In this document: positions 54,313 to 64,000 of the stretch, piece after piece
How the letters are laid out: every line of letters begins with the position of its first letter
Position numbering within the stretch: position 1 is the stretch's first letter
Source of the DNA: Mesorhabditis belari
Taxonomy: Eukaryota; Nematoda; Chromadorea; Rhabditida; Rhabditidae
Reading direction: 5' to 3'
NCBI GenBank assembly: GCA_958450365.1
Contig: CAUEEP010000903.1
Span: 930,001 to 994,000 of the forward strand
Length of the DNA: 64,000 bases
Notes under the pieces: model-generated
Database searches by the model: none
What the model saw: only the letters and a program-made list of their open reading frames with translations
Told to the model about the DNA's origin: nothing
Translations under genes and position numbers: made by a program

Positions 54313-54524
54313 ATAATCATGATATCACCAAACGGTGCATTAGCTTCGGCACAATTACCTATAAATTACAATTTCAAATATCAAGTAAAGCATTTTGGTC
54401 AAACCAAAAAGTTACACCAAAAGAAGCAAGTTTTTAAATTTTATTGAAACAAGAAAAATGAAAATCCTTAAAAACAAGCTTCGAATTATTCGAATTATCA
54501 CAGAAAAATCGGCTGAGATCATTT

Positions 54525-54635
54525 TTAAAGCTCCTCTCGATAGAGTTTTAGTCCTTGGTCGGGTGGGCTGGTCCCGAAGAGTCTCTCGATGGGATTCGCT
54601 TCCGCATCCTTCCCAACAATGTCAACGCCTTCTCC
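54525..54635 (-). CDS. Terminal exon, 36 aa, parallel to the next gene's last exon
   Basis: After CTTTCAG: GEGVDIVGKDAEANPIERLF, GTSPPDQGLKLYREEL and stop. Like the last exon at 53420-53310 it is 111 nt, in phase 0 and starts GEG. Upstream exons are not resolved (54640-54800 has an open minus frame with WWVNDCTVGIGSWTQLTQAP). It could be an older alternative 3' end or a neighbouring gene. Confidence 0.4.
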   Translation of the reverse strand, partial: GEGVDIVGKDAEANPIERLFGTSPPDQGLKLYREEL

Positions 54636-54809
54636 CTGAAAGTAAGCTTTGTAGTTGTTAATGATTTAATGTTTTTTCTTTAGTTAACAGTGCTTTCGGA
54701 TGGCTAGCAAACGGTGCTTGTGTGAGCTGAGTCCAGGATCCGATGCCCACTGTACAATCATTCACCCACCAAACGACCACTGCGATTTGAAAGTAACTTT
54801 TGTGTATTG

Positions 54810-55435
54810 TAAACTGAACCAATACTACAAACTCTCACAATACCAAGTCCTAACTTAATTCTACAATTCTAAATATAAACTCGTGACTGTGAAATGGAAA
54901 TTAGGTTATTTATAGGAAATCACGACACCGGGGTACGCTAGATATGGGAAAATTCCAACCCGAACCTAATTCCACCTTCGTTTTCTTGGCTGATTCTTGG
55001 TCAATCCTTGGCCGATTGCTCTGAAATTTTGTCTACAGATAGAAATTGACATTTTCAGCTTGTAGACAAAATTACACAGCAATCGGCCAAGAAACGGGTG
55101 AGAAAACGAAGGTGAAATTAGGTTTGGGTTGGAATTCTCCCATTCTCTCAACTTTGAGTCCTTTTCAAAATGAGCAATGCACGCCAACTGCACACAACTG
55201 CACACAACTCATGGTCGAAAAACAGATGAATCTCGACATTGCACAAAGAGAATCGGAAAAGGGGTAACGAAAATTAATGTTCCACCTCTCTCACCCATCA
55301 CGGGTAGCTCTTAAACAGCTAGCATTCCATTAAGTTAGTTGCCTTTCTTTGCATTGATATCTGTTTTATCAACATATTTTGATTTGCTAGCAAGAGAAGA
55401 CATTAAACTATGTAAGTTCATGATTGAGTAGGCTA
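54810..55435. other. No gene; inverted tract at 54955-55140
   Basis: GAACCTAATTCCACCTTCGT and GCCGATTGCT recur inverted around 55080-55125 (AGCAATCGGCCAAGAAACGG; AAGGTGAAATTAGGTTTGGG), with CTACAGATAGAAATTGAC near the centre: a foldback of about 190 bp. Confidence 0.55.
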
Positions 55436-55439
55436 TGTA

Positions 55440-56141
55440 CAGGGTGGTGCAGAATTATGACGACATCTTTTTTAGAAAAGTTGCTGGCAAACATCTGACT
55501 TATTGACAAAATTTATTTACAAAGAACTTTCCGATTGGAGATATACAACTCATTTTACAAGCTTTTGAATCAGCTCAATTCGGCATTTCTCCGGTGATCT
55601 GCCATTTTTGACACACAATATTTTCAGCTAGAAATCGATTCTTTCAATCAAGCTTGTAGTATTTTACTTTAAAAGTACAATTGAACAAAAATATGACGCT
55701 AGAGAAGCTTATACATCAAGGTTTTCTTCTCAAATGGATACTCAATTTTCCCGTTTTTGCGGAGTTTCCAAATCAACTCAGAAATTAACCCTACTTTTGG
55801 CTATGTAACTTTGACAGAAGAGTTTGCTGTTATTCTTATTGCTATTAAATGATATTCACTCTTATTTTTTCACAAAATAAATATTGAGAACTTTTTAACG
55901 ATTGTTTTTATTAAGAAAAGTGTCAAAAATGGCAGTTCACCAGAGAGAGGCCGACTTGAGCTCATTCGAGTGCTTGTAAAATGAGTTGTGTAATTCAAAT
56001 CGGGAAGTTCTTTGTAGATGAATAATGCCAGGATGAAGGGCTTTATTTTTCTATATAAAACTAGGCACTTTGGTAGTAAGTAACGTCTGTTAGCCAGCAA
56101 CTTTCCCAAAAAAGATGTCGCCATAATCCTGCGCCACCCTG
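55440..56141. mobile_element. Mariner-type MITE with CAGGGTGGTGCAG ends
   Basis: TA-flanked; ends CAGGGTGGTGCAGAATTATG and CATAATCCTGCGCCACCCTG, with long inverted arms (GTTGCTGGCAAACATC, ACTCATTTTACAAGC and partners). 702 bp, no transposase. Confidence 0.88.
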
Positions 56142-56459
56142 TAAGTTCAACTTAATTTCAAATCGTAGTAAAAACGCGAGCAATTTTATTGTAGAACTGC
56201 TTTTTGTGTTGCATCTAAACTAGCCGTTAAAGAAGTGTCAAACCGTCAAACAGTTGACTTTAAAAAAATGAACCAGACTAACTTCTAGGAGACCTCAGTT
56301 TGTAGCAGCTTCAGCTTTTCATTCTCCTAATTGAAGACTCTCTATTGAAGACCTTTATTGTATGACCCATATCTTCTGCCGTTTTGTATTTTAAATTACG
56401 ATTTTTTTAAGATTTTTGTATTACTTTTAACAAATCAAAAAAATTTTTGCACGTGCAAA

Positions 56460-56650
56460 AGGTGTGGCCAGAGAATGAAGGTCGATAATGAACAGATAAT
56501 GATTATCGAGCTGCATAAAAAGGAGAAGAAAATCTCTGAGATAATCATAGATTACTGGATATGGAAAATCGAAAGTGCTAAGAACCGGATCTCTCGTACC
56601 AGATTTAGATATGTTGGACAGCTCAAAGTCGCTTTGAGTCGGGCTTGAAG
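56460..56650 (+). pseudogene. Possible Tc1/mariner N-terminal relic
   Basis: Plus strand reads MKVDNEQIMIIELHKKEKKI, SEIIIDYWIWKIESAKN, RTRFRYVGQL; the MIIELHKK..KISEI pattern is like the first helix-turn-helix of Tc1-type transposases. The end-like GGCGCACCCTGTA (about 56899) lies downstream, but a matching left end was not found. Confidence 0.3.
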
Positions 56651-56944
56651 TGAGATTTCGGTGATCGAGTGCACGACCATAGTTCGAAAGCGACTCAGCA
56701 AGTGTATTTAAGCAGGTGGAGAACATTTTGTATTTAATTCTGTATTGTAATTAATTTTGTATGTAATGTAATTCTTTTTTTTAACCTATATTGTTGTTAA
56801 AGATCCTAAATTGGTTTTCTTGTTTGATTTCATATAAATTTGGTTTGAGTTTGCGTGCGGTGGCATGCGTTTGGTAAGAAAGTAGCAGAACTTTCGGCGC
56901 ACCCTGTATTTTCACATTTTAAAAGTTTCAGGATATAACATACT

Positions 56945-57345
56945 TGCACGGGAAGAGGCCGAATCGATGACTGCCAGGTTGATGGAGCTGCTTGTTGAGC
57001 ACTCGAACCAATTCGTTGATTACCCAAGTTGATTACCCAGGTTACCCTCGTTGATTACCCAGGTTTAATTACCCAAGTTTGAGGTTGTCGCAAGTGTCAG
57101 CGATTCTTCTACTACATCAACCGATCTCATCTTCTTCATCTACTGGTTGATCTATGCGGCGACTCCTGACGATGCGGATGAAACACCCGCTACAACCCAT
57201 CCCGCCTACTCCGTTTGCTCAGCCTGTATTTTCACATTTTAAGTTTCAGGATATAACATACTGGCACGGGAAGAGGCCGAATCGATGACTGCCAGGTTGA
57301 TGGAGCTTCTTGTTGAGCACTCGAACCAATTCGTTGATCATTTGA
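56945..57345. repeat. Direct exon duplication with TTGATTACCCAGG minisatellite
   Basis: The segment TTTCAGGATATAACATAC to CTCGAACCAATTCGTTGAT occurs at 56927-57018 and 57246-57338, nearly identical. Between them 57014-57078 carries five irregular TTGATTACCCA(A/G)G units. Confidence 0.88.
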
Positions 57346-57695
57346 CCAAGTTTGCTGATCAGTCGTGAGTGACTGAAAATATAAATTTTCTGGTTTCTGG
57401 AAGATATAGTTTCTGATGCAATATAGTAAAATATAGTTTCTGCAAATATAAATATAAATCTGGTTGTGACCAATTTTCGAGCAAGAATGAATTTAATCAA
57501 TTCATTGGTTATATGGGCATCAGCGCTCCAAAAGGCTACTTCTGGCAAAGCCTAATACATATACCTAAATTTATTTACCCTTAGCTTAAGTTAAACAATA
57601 GTGATTTTTATAAAAAAAAAGTATTTAGTAACCTCATCGATGATTGGCCGATCGAAGCAGTCCGAAGTTGTTTCTCCACTATTTGTGCTCGACAT
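57262..57695 (-). CDS. 5' end of a gene, three exons, unrecognised
   Basis: Exons 57695-57633 (MSSTNSGETTSDCFDRPIID), 57551-57471 (ALPEVAFWSADAHITNELIK, FILARKL) and 57372-57262 (SLTTDQQTWSNDQRIGSSAQ, STWQSSIRPLPVP) all join in phase 0. The ATG lies 13 nt behind AAATTTCAG, consistent with a trans-splice acceptor, and exon 3 ends at a strong GTATGT donor. Exon 3 is partly duplicated at 56940-57010, also ending at GTATGT. Later exons are not identified, so the gene may be truncated. The helical W..A..LI.FIL..KL segment could be DNA-binding, but no family is named. Confidence 0.5.
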
Positions 57696-57879
57696 GCCAA
57701 CCTTGAGGCTGAAATTTAATTGGTTAGTTAATTTTTAACGAAAATGAGGTTACAGGTAATGGACTTGGAAAGAGGACAGCAGGCTAACGATTCAGAAGCT
57801 CAATGGGAACCACAGATTGGTAACAAAATTGTTTGTCAGCATATATTTCAAGTGACAGTAAATTTGACCTAACAGTGCG

Positions 57880-58350
57880 GGCGCGTTTATTATATTTTTA
57901 TGCTTTATTCCAGAAATCCAAATAGTGGTGAACAGCAAAGAAAAAGGGGGCAAAATGAGACTGTCGAGTAGACTAGTAGTCGAGTAGACTGTCGTTATTT
58001 CGTAACTAAGACATATAAGTTATCTTGTTATGATCACTGGGGACTAGTCAATCAAACACCGAACGGTTGAGGCTAGGCCAAATCGAATTTTTCAACTTGA
58101 AACACACTCGGTCATTAACGGAGCATAGATGAGCCAAAAATTTTAACTTAGCAAAACAAATCGAGTCACTAAGTTTAACTATGCTGAATTCCTATTTATT
58201 TCATGAAGGCGTAAGCTTTTCTTTTGGGGCCAATTGACTATAAATTTGACCTAACGGTGCGGGAGATCTAATACCTATTATCTTTTTATGATTCCGGCCA
58301 GAAACTCAAATAGTGGTGAAAACCAAAGAAAAAGGCGGCAAGATGAGAGG
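57880..58350. repeat. Degenerate direct repeat
   Basis: AAATCCAAATAGTGGTGAAC with AAGAAAAAGGGGGCAA (57914) resembles AAACTCAAATAGTGGTGAAA with AAGAAAAAGGCGGCAA (58300); the TTTGACCTAACGGTGCGGG tract precedes both. The 99-codon frame at 58313-58612 begins inside the second unit and has no other support. Confidence 0.6.
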
Positions 58351-58619
58351 GGAACAGAAAGGGAACAGAAGAGTGATAAAAGAGTGTGACAGGGGCAGTA
58401 TTTTGATTGGCTTACGCCTTTTTTTAAGGCTTTATGTAACAATTACAAATCAAAATCAAAACACAAAGGGATCTTACAAATACAAAGTATCCAACTTTGA
58501 AGGGTATAATCATGAATTATTAGTATTGATTGAATTTGGAAAAAAGGGAACTCGATGTTTGGCGGGTCATCCGAAGCAAAAAAGCGAGCAGTTTTGGGGG
58601 AAAGAAGGGTGATAAACAG

Positions 58620-59280
58620 GCATGTGAAGTTTGAGTGATCAATCAGTTACAGTTGAGTCACGATATACAAGGGATCGGGGCTTATGATCATATAATAAAG
58701 TTGATCATTTGTATAACAAGTTTGAGACTTTGTCGTATTGGGTAAAATACCGTAGTTTCTTTGGTAGAATGACATGTCATTCTATTTCTCGTACAGCCTT
58801 TCCGTTCCTATTTTGCGCTCCAGCTAGTATACCAAAATCTCAAGAGCTTAAAAGTAGATGTTTTTGGCAGAATCAAGTAGAGGTTATGATGTTCATTAAG
58901 GTTTTCTAACCTTCACCAAACCTCAACGATATTCTGACGTTGAACAAGCATTTGCTAGCGTTATTTCATGAAATACATTTCCATTTGAAAGAGTATCTAA
59001 CGATTTGAATTTGAAGATTTTACCTTGAAACTTTATTTAGGCTTATCCAATCATTAACAACAAAATTTCTCTAGGCATCTAGAATGTTCTTCCTTTTGAT
59101 TTCCAGGTTCTCCCACTTTTCAAGTTCTTTCCATTTCTAGAGAAAGTACACATGCAGAAGGGCTAAAAAAGGAGAAGAGCAGAGAAGAGTAGAGAAGAGA
59201 AGCCGTACAGTGAATCATACTTTGCCCCCTCGCCGAACCTCTCCCTTTCCTCAACCAATCACATCATTTCATTCCCCCCA
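58620..59280. other. No gene; purine-rich microrepeat at 59162-59200
   Basis: AGAAGAGCAGAGAAGAGTAG type repeats occur at 59170-59200. No convincing coding region. Confidence 0.5.
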
Positions 59281-59299
59281 TATACCCCCTTTCTATAAA

Positions 59300-59519
59300 G
59301 CCCAAAACCCATAAGTGTCCGCCACATCATCGCTTCCTTCCGAAAATGTCTGGCTTAAACTCCAAAAATACAGCCTACAACCATCCAGGCATCGAGAAAA
59401 TTCTTTCCTTTACTCTTAGATTCTCTCATTCTCTCACCACCTTGCCCCTGCCCCAAGATTTTAGTCGTAATAGGAGAGATTGCTTGCAAAATAACTACTC
59501 GAAGTTAAATGAAACTTAG
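59300..59519 (+). CDS. Candidate small gene with TATA-like box, 57 aa
   Basis: TCTATAAAG at about 59292 precedes, by about 50 nt, an ATG at 59346 that opens MSGLNSKNTAYNHPG, IEKILSFTLRFSHSL, RNRRDCLQNNYSKLNET and stops at 59519. No signal peptide, introns or family. The TATA spacing and pyrimidine-rich leader are suggestive only. Confidence 0.3.
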
Positions 59520-59626
59520 CCTATCTCGTAGATTTTTGTATGGAATTTTGAATCTGTTTTTGAAAGCACCTTAATTCGGAATCTCCATGCAAAGCTTTAC
59601 AAGATACTAGGTCACATTTCTAGGTA

Positions 59627-59726
59627 CAGTCGAACCTCTCTACAACGTAACTCACGGGACCGGCTATAGTTTACGTTATATAGAGGTTTACGTTATATCG
59701 AGGTTCGTTATAGAGAGGTTCGACTG
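59627..59726. mobile_element. 100-bp MITE with pogo-type ends
   Basis: TA-flanked; CAGTCGAACCTCTCTACAAC and GTTATAGAGAGGTTCGACTG, with GGGACCGG near the left end as in the 18.9-kb relic. Nearly all of the element is stem. Confidence 0.85.
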
Positions 59727-59729
59727 TAT

Positions 59730-60115
59730 TTTGGGATTTAGGTAGGTTTCCAGGTCTTTCTAGGTATTTTTTCTAGGTATTCAAATTTCAGAAGGCCATC
59801 TTAACTTAGGTGGGACTTAGGAGAAATTTTCAAGGGAAATAAAACCACAAATATAAGGGAAATTGAAAAATCAAATTGAAATCATTTTTGAGGAAACTAT
59901 GTTTCTGGTCTCTTTGGAAAGTGCTTGATACAATGTAGACTGAAAGAGAATACTAGAAAGAAATTTTCCGTTCTATAGGGAGGGCAAGTTGAAGTATAAA
60001 ACAAAGAAATATGCCCACTTGGGATCTATCCTTTTTTTCTGAAATAAACGACCGATCGTATCGATTTTCTCTAATTGGACAGTCGCTTATTTATGTTTTC
60101 ATCTTACCGTAACTA
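59730..60115. other. No gene seen
   Basis: AT-rich; TTCTAGGTATTT-type short repeats at 59755-59785. Confidence 0.4.
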
Positions 60116-60118
60116 TTA

Positions 60119-60631
60119 GGTTGATGCATAAGTCTTTTCGTTCCTTTTCGTCTGCCGTTTCAAGCCAACAAATGCACCAATTAAACTACGGTTGATTTCA
60201 TTAGAAAAACCAATTATTTTTCTGCAAAATAACATTAAAACGGGTTTAAAAATATTTTATGCCTGGATTTTCTTGAGAGTATGAAGTCGGGTAGTCAAAA
60301 AGGGCTAACTCGATGATGCGGTTTAGACACCTTAGCTAAAGAAAACCTATCTTCGTGTCAATAGATAAAAGATAGAGAAAAAAAGGTTTGATATTTCGCC
60401 AAAATTTCAGAGAAATTCATTCAGCCAATTTTTCCGTAGAGTTTTTTATAGATTTTTACGAAAAAGGCGTTTTTCACTCTCGAATTTGCTTGAAAGTGAA
60501 CCGAAATTCATTTAAAAAGATGGAAATTGAACAAAAAAACACTTTTTTTATAGAGCAAACTATAGATTAATTGGTGAATTTGTTACTTTTTAACAGAAGT
60601 ACGAAAAAAAGAAAAGACTTATGCATCAACC
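60119..60631. mobile_element. Mariner MITE (copy 1)
   Basis: TA-flanked; ends GGTTGATGCATAAGTCTTTT and AAAAGACTTATGCATCAACC are typical mariner ends. 513 bp without transposase. The interior TTGCTTGAAAGTGAACCGAA matches copy 2 at 61870. Confidence 0.9.
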
Positions 60632-60639
60632 TAATATAT

Positions 60640-61330
60640 TCTTTACTTTTGTTTCTTTTTTTTCTTTAAGTTCCAGGAGGTCCACGTATCAGGACGAAAC
60701 CTCATAATCCAAACCCTTAAGTCCTAATACGTGCTGATGAGGGTTGGCTGGAATGCTCTTTTCTTTATCGTCCTCTTATTTCTGGCTAAATGGCAACTAA
60801 ATGACAGCTTTTCGATCGAATTATAAGTTTGAAAGCTTGAAAGTATCTTCTTATTCTGATTGATACTAAAATTTTCACTTTAATTGTACAAAAAAACCGA
60901 CAGCAATGTATAACGGACTAAATTGTGACAGAAGAATCTTTGAAAATCAAGATTGATTGTTTATATACAAAATCTCCAAAATCTACACTTTTAAAAACTT
61001 AAAGAGAAGCCAAAGAAACGATTTCTGTTTGAAGAATACTCAATAAATTTGTAAAAACGGTTAAAAGCTGTAGAAACGGGCCTGTTTAAATAAAAATTAG
61101 CATTTGAATTGTATTTGTCTAACGAAATCTTTCGCTAAAAAAAGTGATTTTAAATAACCATCACAGACAATTGATAAACTTGTAATTGAAAATGGTTTTG
61201 TTTATCGAAATATCGGGGAATTTTACCCAAAAAACTATCCAAAAAAGAACATAAGAAACGTTTATTGAATTTAAGCTCAAAGTTTTAGATAAACCGTTAT
61301 CACTGATCAGATATCTTGGACGAAAGTCTA
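60640..61330. other. No gene recognised
   Basis: AT-rich; expected downstream side of the minus-strand kinase fragment, but no further kinase exon (C-lobe) was found. Confidence 0.4.
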
Positions 61331-61412
61331 ACCATTCACCTTCGTTCAACAATCTCCCAAAGCACAAGTCCCATACTGTAGACATCGTTTCGGTGAGAAG
61401 ACTAAAATATTA

Positions 61413-62024
61413 GGCTGTCCCGGAAGTCTTTTCGTTCCTTTTCGTACTAATGATCACGTGTGGCTGACTGGTTAAGTGTCTTTTATCTTAATCGGAAGGT
61501 CGAGGGTTCGAACCCCGCGTGCGACATGGTTGCGCCCTTTGGATTTCCTTTCCCTTCGGGTTGAGAGGCTTTCTGGAGGGTAGTCTGGTGGTTGTGGCCC
61601 CAGTTCTTTAAAGTGACAAGCCTCTCATTCATCGTCATCTTCTCTCCGCCACGAGAAAAAGCTATTTCGTTCCCCATTGAGCTTAGGGTTAGGGAGCCGT
61701 CTGTCATGGAGAGAGAGTTAAGTTAAGATATAGCCTAGTGTTATGTGTGTTGTTGTATTGTGATTGATGTATATCGTAAATAAACCAAATCCCGCCGTCC
61801 CCGATGTATTCTTTATTTTATCGTTTAAAACCAATAAATACACCAATTGAACTGCCCGTTTTTGCTCTCGAATTTGCTTGAAAGTGAACCGAACTTGACT
61901 TTAAAAGATGGGGAATTGAACAAAAACAATTTTTTTTAGAGCAAACCATAGGTTAATTGGTGAATTTGTTGATTTTTGATGGAACTATGAAAAGGAAAGA
62001 AAAGATTTTCTGAACACTCTGATA
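61413..62024. mobile_element. Mariner MITE (copy 2) with nested insertion
   Basis: The left end resembles copy 1 (AAGTCTTTTCGTTCCTTTTCGT after TA), and the interior from CGTTTAAAACC (61820) on continues copy 1's sequence. The two parts are separated by the tRNA-like insert. The right end (AAAAGATTTTCTGAACACTC) has diverged. Confidence 0.75.
61445..61815 (+). repeat. tRNA-derived SINE-like insert in the MITE
   Basis: TGGCTGACTGGTTAAGTGTC and GGTCGAGGGTTCGAACCCCG give recognisable A and B boxes and a T-arm; the acceptor arm pairs TCACGTG with CGTGCGA imperfectly and the anticodon arm is degraded. A 280-nt unrelated body follows, ending CGTAAATAAACCAAA. Confidence 0.6.
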
Positions 62025-62698
62025 TAATGTGATCGGTTCCATTCAATGCTAGATGTAGATGAGTAGATGATCTTTGCATCGAAAAGCACTGAAAGAATGG
62101 GAGTTTGACATTTGCTTTTTAACAACCTTGCCGAAGTGATCCCTTCTCACAGAATTCCATCACCATTGCCAGTATTTGTTGGCCACCATCGGAGACATTT
62201 CTCGAGCGAATGTAAGCAACAATGTTCGGGTGACGGAGCTTTTCAAGAGTGGCACATTCTTTCTTAAACGCCTCTCTCTGGTATTTGTTCTTGCAGTAAA
62301 CGTACTTCACAACGGCTTGACTGAAGGAGAAAACTTTTGCACAATAACATTGAGAACATGATTGGTAATTTAAAAATTGTACGGCTTGTGATTTTTAAGA
62401 AGATAAACGGCTCCGAAACCGCCGTTGCCGACGAAAGTCTTCTCTCCATCATCACCGAAATTGTCGATCGATTTCTCGATGATCGCGTTTCTTTTTCGGC
62501 TTGTTGATGATCGACTCATTGAATCTAATAGATAATTGTTTAAAATCACTAAAATATGGAAAGTCTAAAAAGAAATATCTTAAATGAAAAGCTTTTAGCA
62601 ATTGAGCCCTTTTGTTGCGAAATAAAAGTCACATTTGTATAGTTTGAGGTCACAGTCGTATGAGTCAGCAATCGCATATATCTAATCTAAAAGAAATA

Positions 62699-63420
62699 CC
62701 ACTCAAAACATTAGATCCAACAAAGCCAGGATAAAAGTGGCTCCTCCCAACCATCAAAGTAACTTTATTTTTTATACTTAACTAATTGCTCAGCTTTTCA
62801 GGTTGTTGTGAGTGCCGTTTCCAAGGAGAGCGATTTTCTCATTTTCGAATCAACTGACCAAGAGTTTCCGTATCATACCATAGTTTTGATTCGATGTATT
62901 GCGGCCAAAAGTAGCTTCAGCTGGGAGTAGATCAAAAGAGAAAACCTGTTTGGAAAGAAGGGACTATTTCAGAGAGGCGCGGTATGTTTATAGGCACCAT
63001 TGAAGATGGAGATCCTCCTCTGCAACCCATCTCTCCACTATATTTCTTAGATTTCTCTTGCATGCGTAGAACAACCCCTTAGAATCACCATTTCTAAGTG
63101 TTTGAAGATATCATATAGGAAAGAAAGAAAAGCAAGAAAGCCTGAAAAGAAAGCCCTCAACTTCCAGTGGGAGCCTGTTCTTCAATAATGCCCTGTTTCT
63201 ATTATAGAAATTGTATATTATTTTTAAACTAGATTTTACTAAGATTCCGTTTAATAATTCAATTATTTTTAGTTGGCCATTTTCTTGGTACTTCGCATGG
63301 AGAATATGGTGATTCGGGTTCTGGTATCTTCGATATGACCGGTCGTTTCGTCGGAATCTCAGTCGCGAAGAAGGATTTTGTTTTCTTGATTCCGAAAAGT
63401 ATGTCGGGTTCAAAAATGAG
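62699..63420. repeat. Inverted duplication of 24940-26030
   Basis: Matches in order, on the opposite strand: MITE arm (62699-62765), AGCTTTTCAGGTTGTTGTGA, GCATGCGTAGAACAACC with TTAGAATCACCATTTCTAAG (63063-63100), then the GDSG exon. The segment 25430-25860, including the tRNA-like element, is missing here. Confidence 0.8.
63273..63400 (+). pseudogene. GDSG protease-like exon, truncated copy
   Basis: After ATTTTTAG: GHFLGTSHGEYGDSGSGIFD, MTGRFVGISVAKKDFVFL, then divergence. GDSGSG is closer to the canonical serine-protease motif than the 25-kb copy. The terminal exons are lost. Confidence 0.55.
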
Positions 63421-64000
63421 CATTAGATAAAATTTGACTTTATCACAAATTTTCCCTATTTTAAGTACTTGATTTTAGGTTTCGAATGGACCGATTGCCT
63501 ATTCATTAACCCATTAAAAACTTGTCTAAAGGCTGATCACTCAAAAAAGTGACCAAGTCATTTCAGCCGAAGAAATCTCTTACTTTTTTACCTGAAACTC
63601 ACTCTGATTTTTTTGCTCAAAAACTTTTTGAAATACAGTCAAGTTTATCAAAAAATCTGGGAAGAATTCATGGCTTGTTTTTTCAGAAATCACCGTGCAA
63701 ACTTTTTCTACGAACTTTTTTCCAACCTAATAGATTGAGGAAAAAATCATGCACGTTTGAGTTTCGCTTTGGGGAATTGAAATTGACTTCAACCTTCAAC
63801 TCACAACTCGCGGGCATGCAAAAATGTTTGATGTTGATCAGAAGACAATTGACAAACATTTGCACCAACTCGGGAAAAAAATTTGCTTTGCAAAATGGTT
63901 CCCGCACTGACTTAAGACAAAAAATAACTCGTGTCAATATCAGTTCTTTTTTGCTTCATTAATGTAAAGCTGCTGATTTTTGGGATTCGAACTTGTCATC
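63420..64000 (+). other. Uncertain 137-codon frame, no family
   Basis: An open frame at 63549-63962 (from MTKSFQPKKSLTFLPETH to NISSFLLH) is phenylalanine- and lysine-rich; a shorter antisense frame overlaps it. No motif or splice support. Could be chance. Confidence 0.2.

Larger units (their letters stand above)
61340..62519 (-). pseudogene. TAK1/MLK-like kinase: N-lobe and one C-lobe exon, core missing
   Basis: Exon 62519-62383 starts MSRSSTSRKRNAIIEKSI and has the glycine-rich loop VGNGGFGAVYLL. Exon 62320-62127 has the ATP-anchoring lysine in VVKYVYCKNK, the alpha-C glutamate in AFKKECATLEKL, HPNIVAYI and hinge MVMEFCEKGSL, ending R-Q at a GTTGTT donor. Exon 61401-61340 reads HRNDVYSMGLVLWEIVERR (subdomain IX). 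The catalytic HRD/DFG exons that should lie between are absent; the space holds a mariner MITE with a nested tRNA-like insert. The missing exons exist at 50907-51224 on the other strand, and a subdomain XI exon at 43834. Confidence 0.78.

Noticed and set aside
58313..58612. 99-codon plus-strand frame
   Set aside because: Begins inside a degenerate direct repeat, has no splice context and no recognisable domain.
61449..61523. Functional tRNA gene
   Set aside because: T arm and B box are recognisable but acceptor and anticodon arms pair poorly, and the unit continues into a SINE-like body.
62264..62455. Minus-strand frame ending QSSRCEVRLLQEQIPE
   Set aside because: It is an out-of-frame reading across the kinase intron; the spliced kinase frame explains the region.

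Overview
The window looks like repeat-rich nuclear DNA from a nematode; the genus cannot be fixed from sequence alone. The evidence is very small introns (about 36-70 nt) ending in TTTCAG-like acceptors, exons that open directly behind such acceptors just upstream of ATG (as in trans-spliced genes), nematode-like proteins (SmF/snr-5, CWC22/let-858, C-type-lectin proteins, a TAK1/MLK-like kinase), Tc1/mariner, Merlin and pogo-type transposons, and many palindromic MITEs. No prokaryotic feature, rRNA or CRISPR array is seen.

Left part (1-40 kb) is a mosaic of duplicated, decaying gene fragments. One ancestral block, in the order SmF - CWC22 - short unknown ORF 'X' - coiled-coil/C-type-lectin (CTLD) gene - convergent coiled-coil tail, occurs as copy A (left edge to 2.9 kb, minus, cut by the window edge), copy B (about 14.9 to 9.5 kb, minus), copy C (26.4 to 35.0 kb, plus) and partial copy D (24.3 to 21.2 kb, minus). 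Smaller CTLD scraps lie at 2.9, 6.6, 16.6, 20.9, 36.7, 38.8 and 39.9 kb. Every copy carries its own lesions. Transposons sit in and between the copies: an intact Tc1-type element with IR/DR ends (14894-16531), a Merlin element with an 8-bp target duplication inside the SmF copy C intron (27068-28510), a pogo-like relic, a transposase helix-turn-helix relic and several MITEs.

Middle part (40-46 kb) holds a 3-kb element with about 420-bp terminal inverted repeats and a two-exon putative transposase of a family I cannot name (40052-43023). It is flanked on the right by a second, degraded Merlin relic. Next comes the C-terminal end of a kinase with a long unrecognised tail (43834-45691, one frameshift).

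Right part (46-64 kb) has lower copy number and contains the most convincing host genes. A six-exon, four-transmembrane protein gene (49935 to 47586, minus) splices into one 205-codon frame. There are terminal exons of three other minus-strand genes (52.6-54.6 kb), a three-exon 5' gene end (57695 to 57262, minus), and scattered kinase exons. A kinase on the minus strand (62519-61340) has lost its catalytic-core exon and carries a MITE with a nested tRNA-like insertion in its intron, while matching core exons lie on the plus strand at 50.6-51.2 kb in two tandem versions. An inverted duplication links a GDSG serine-protease-like fragment at 25 kb with one at 63 kb. The apparent theme is rapid segmental duplication, inversion and transposon insertion; few loci look functional.
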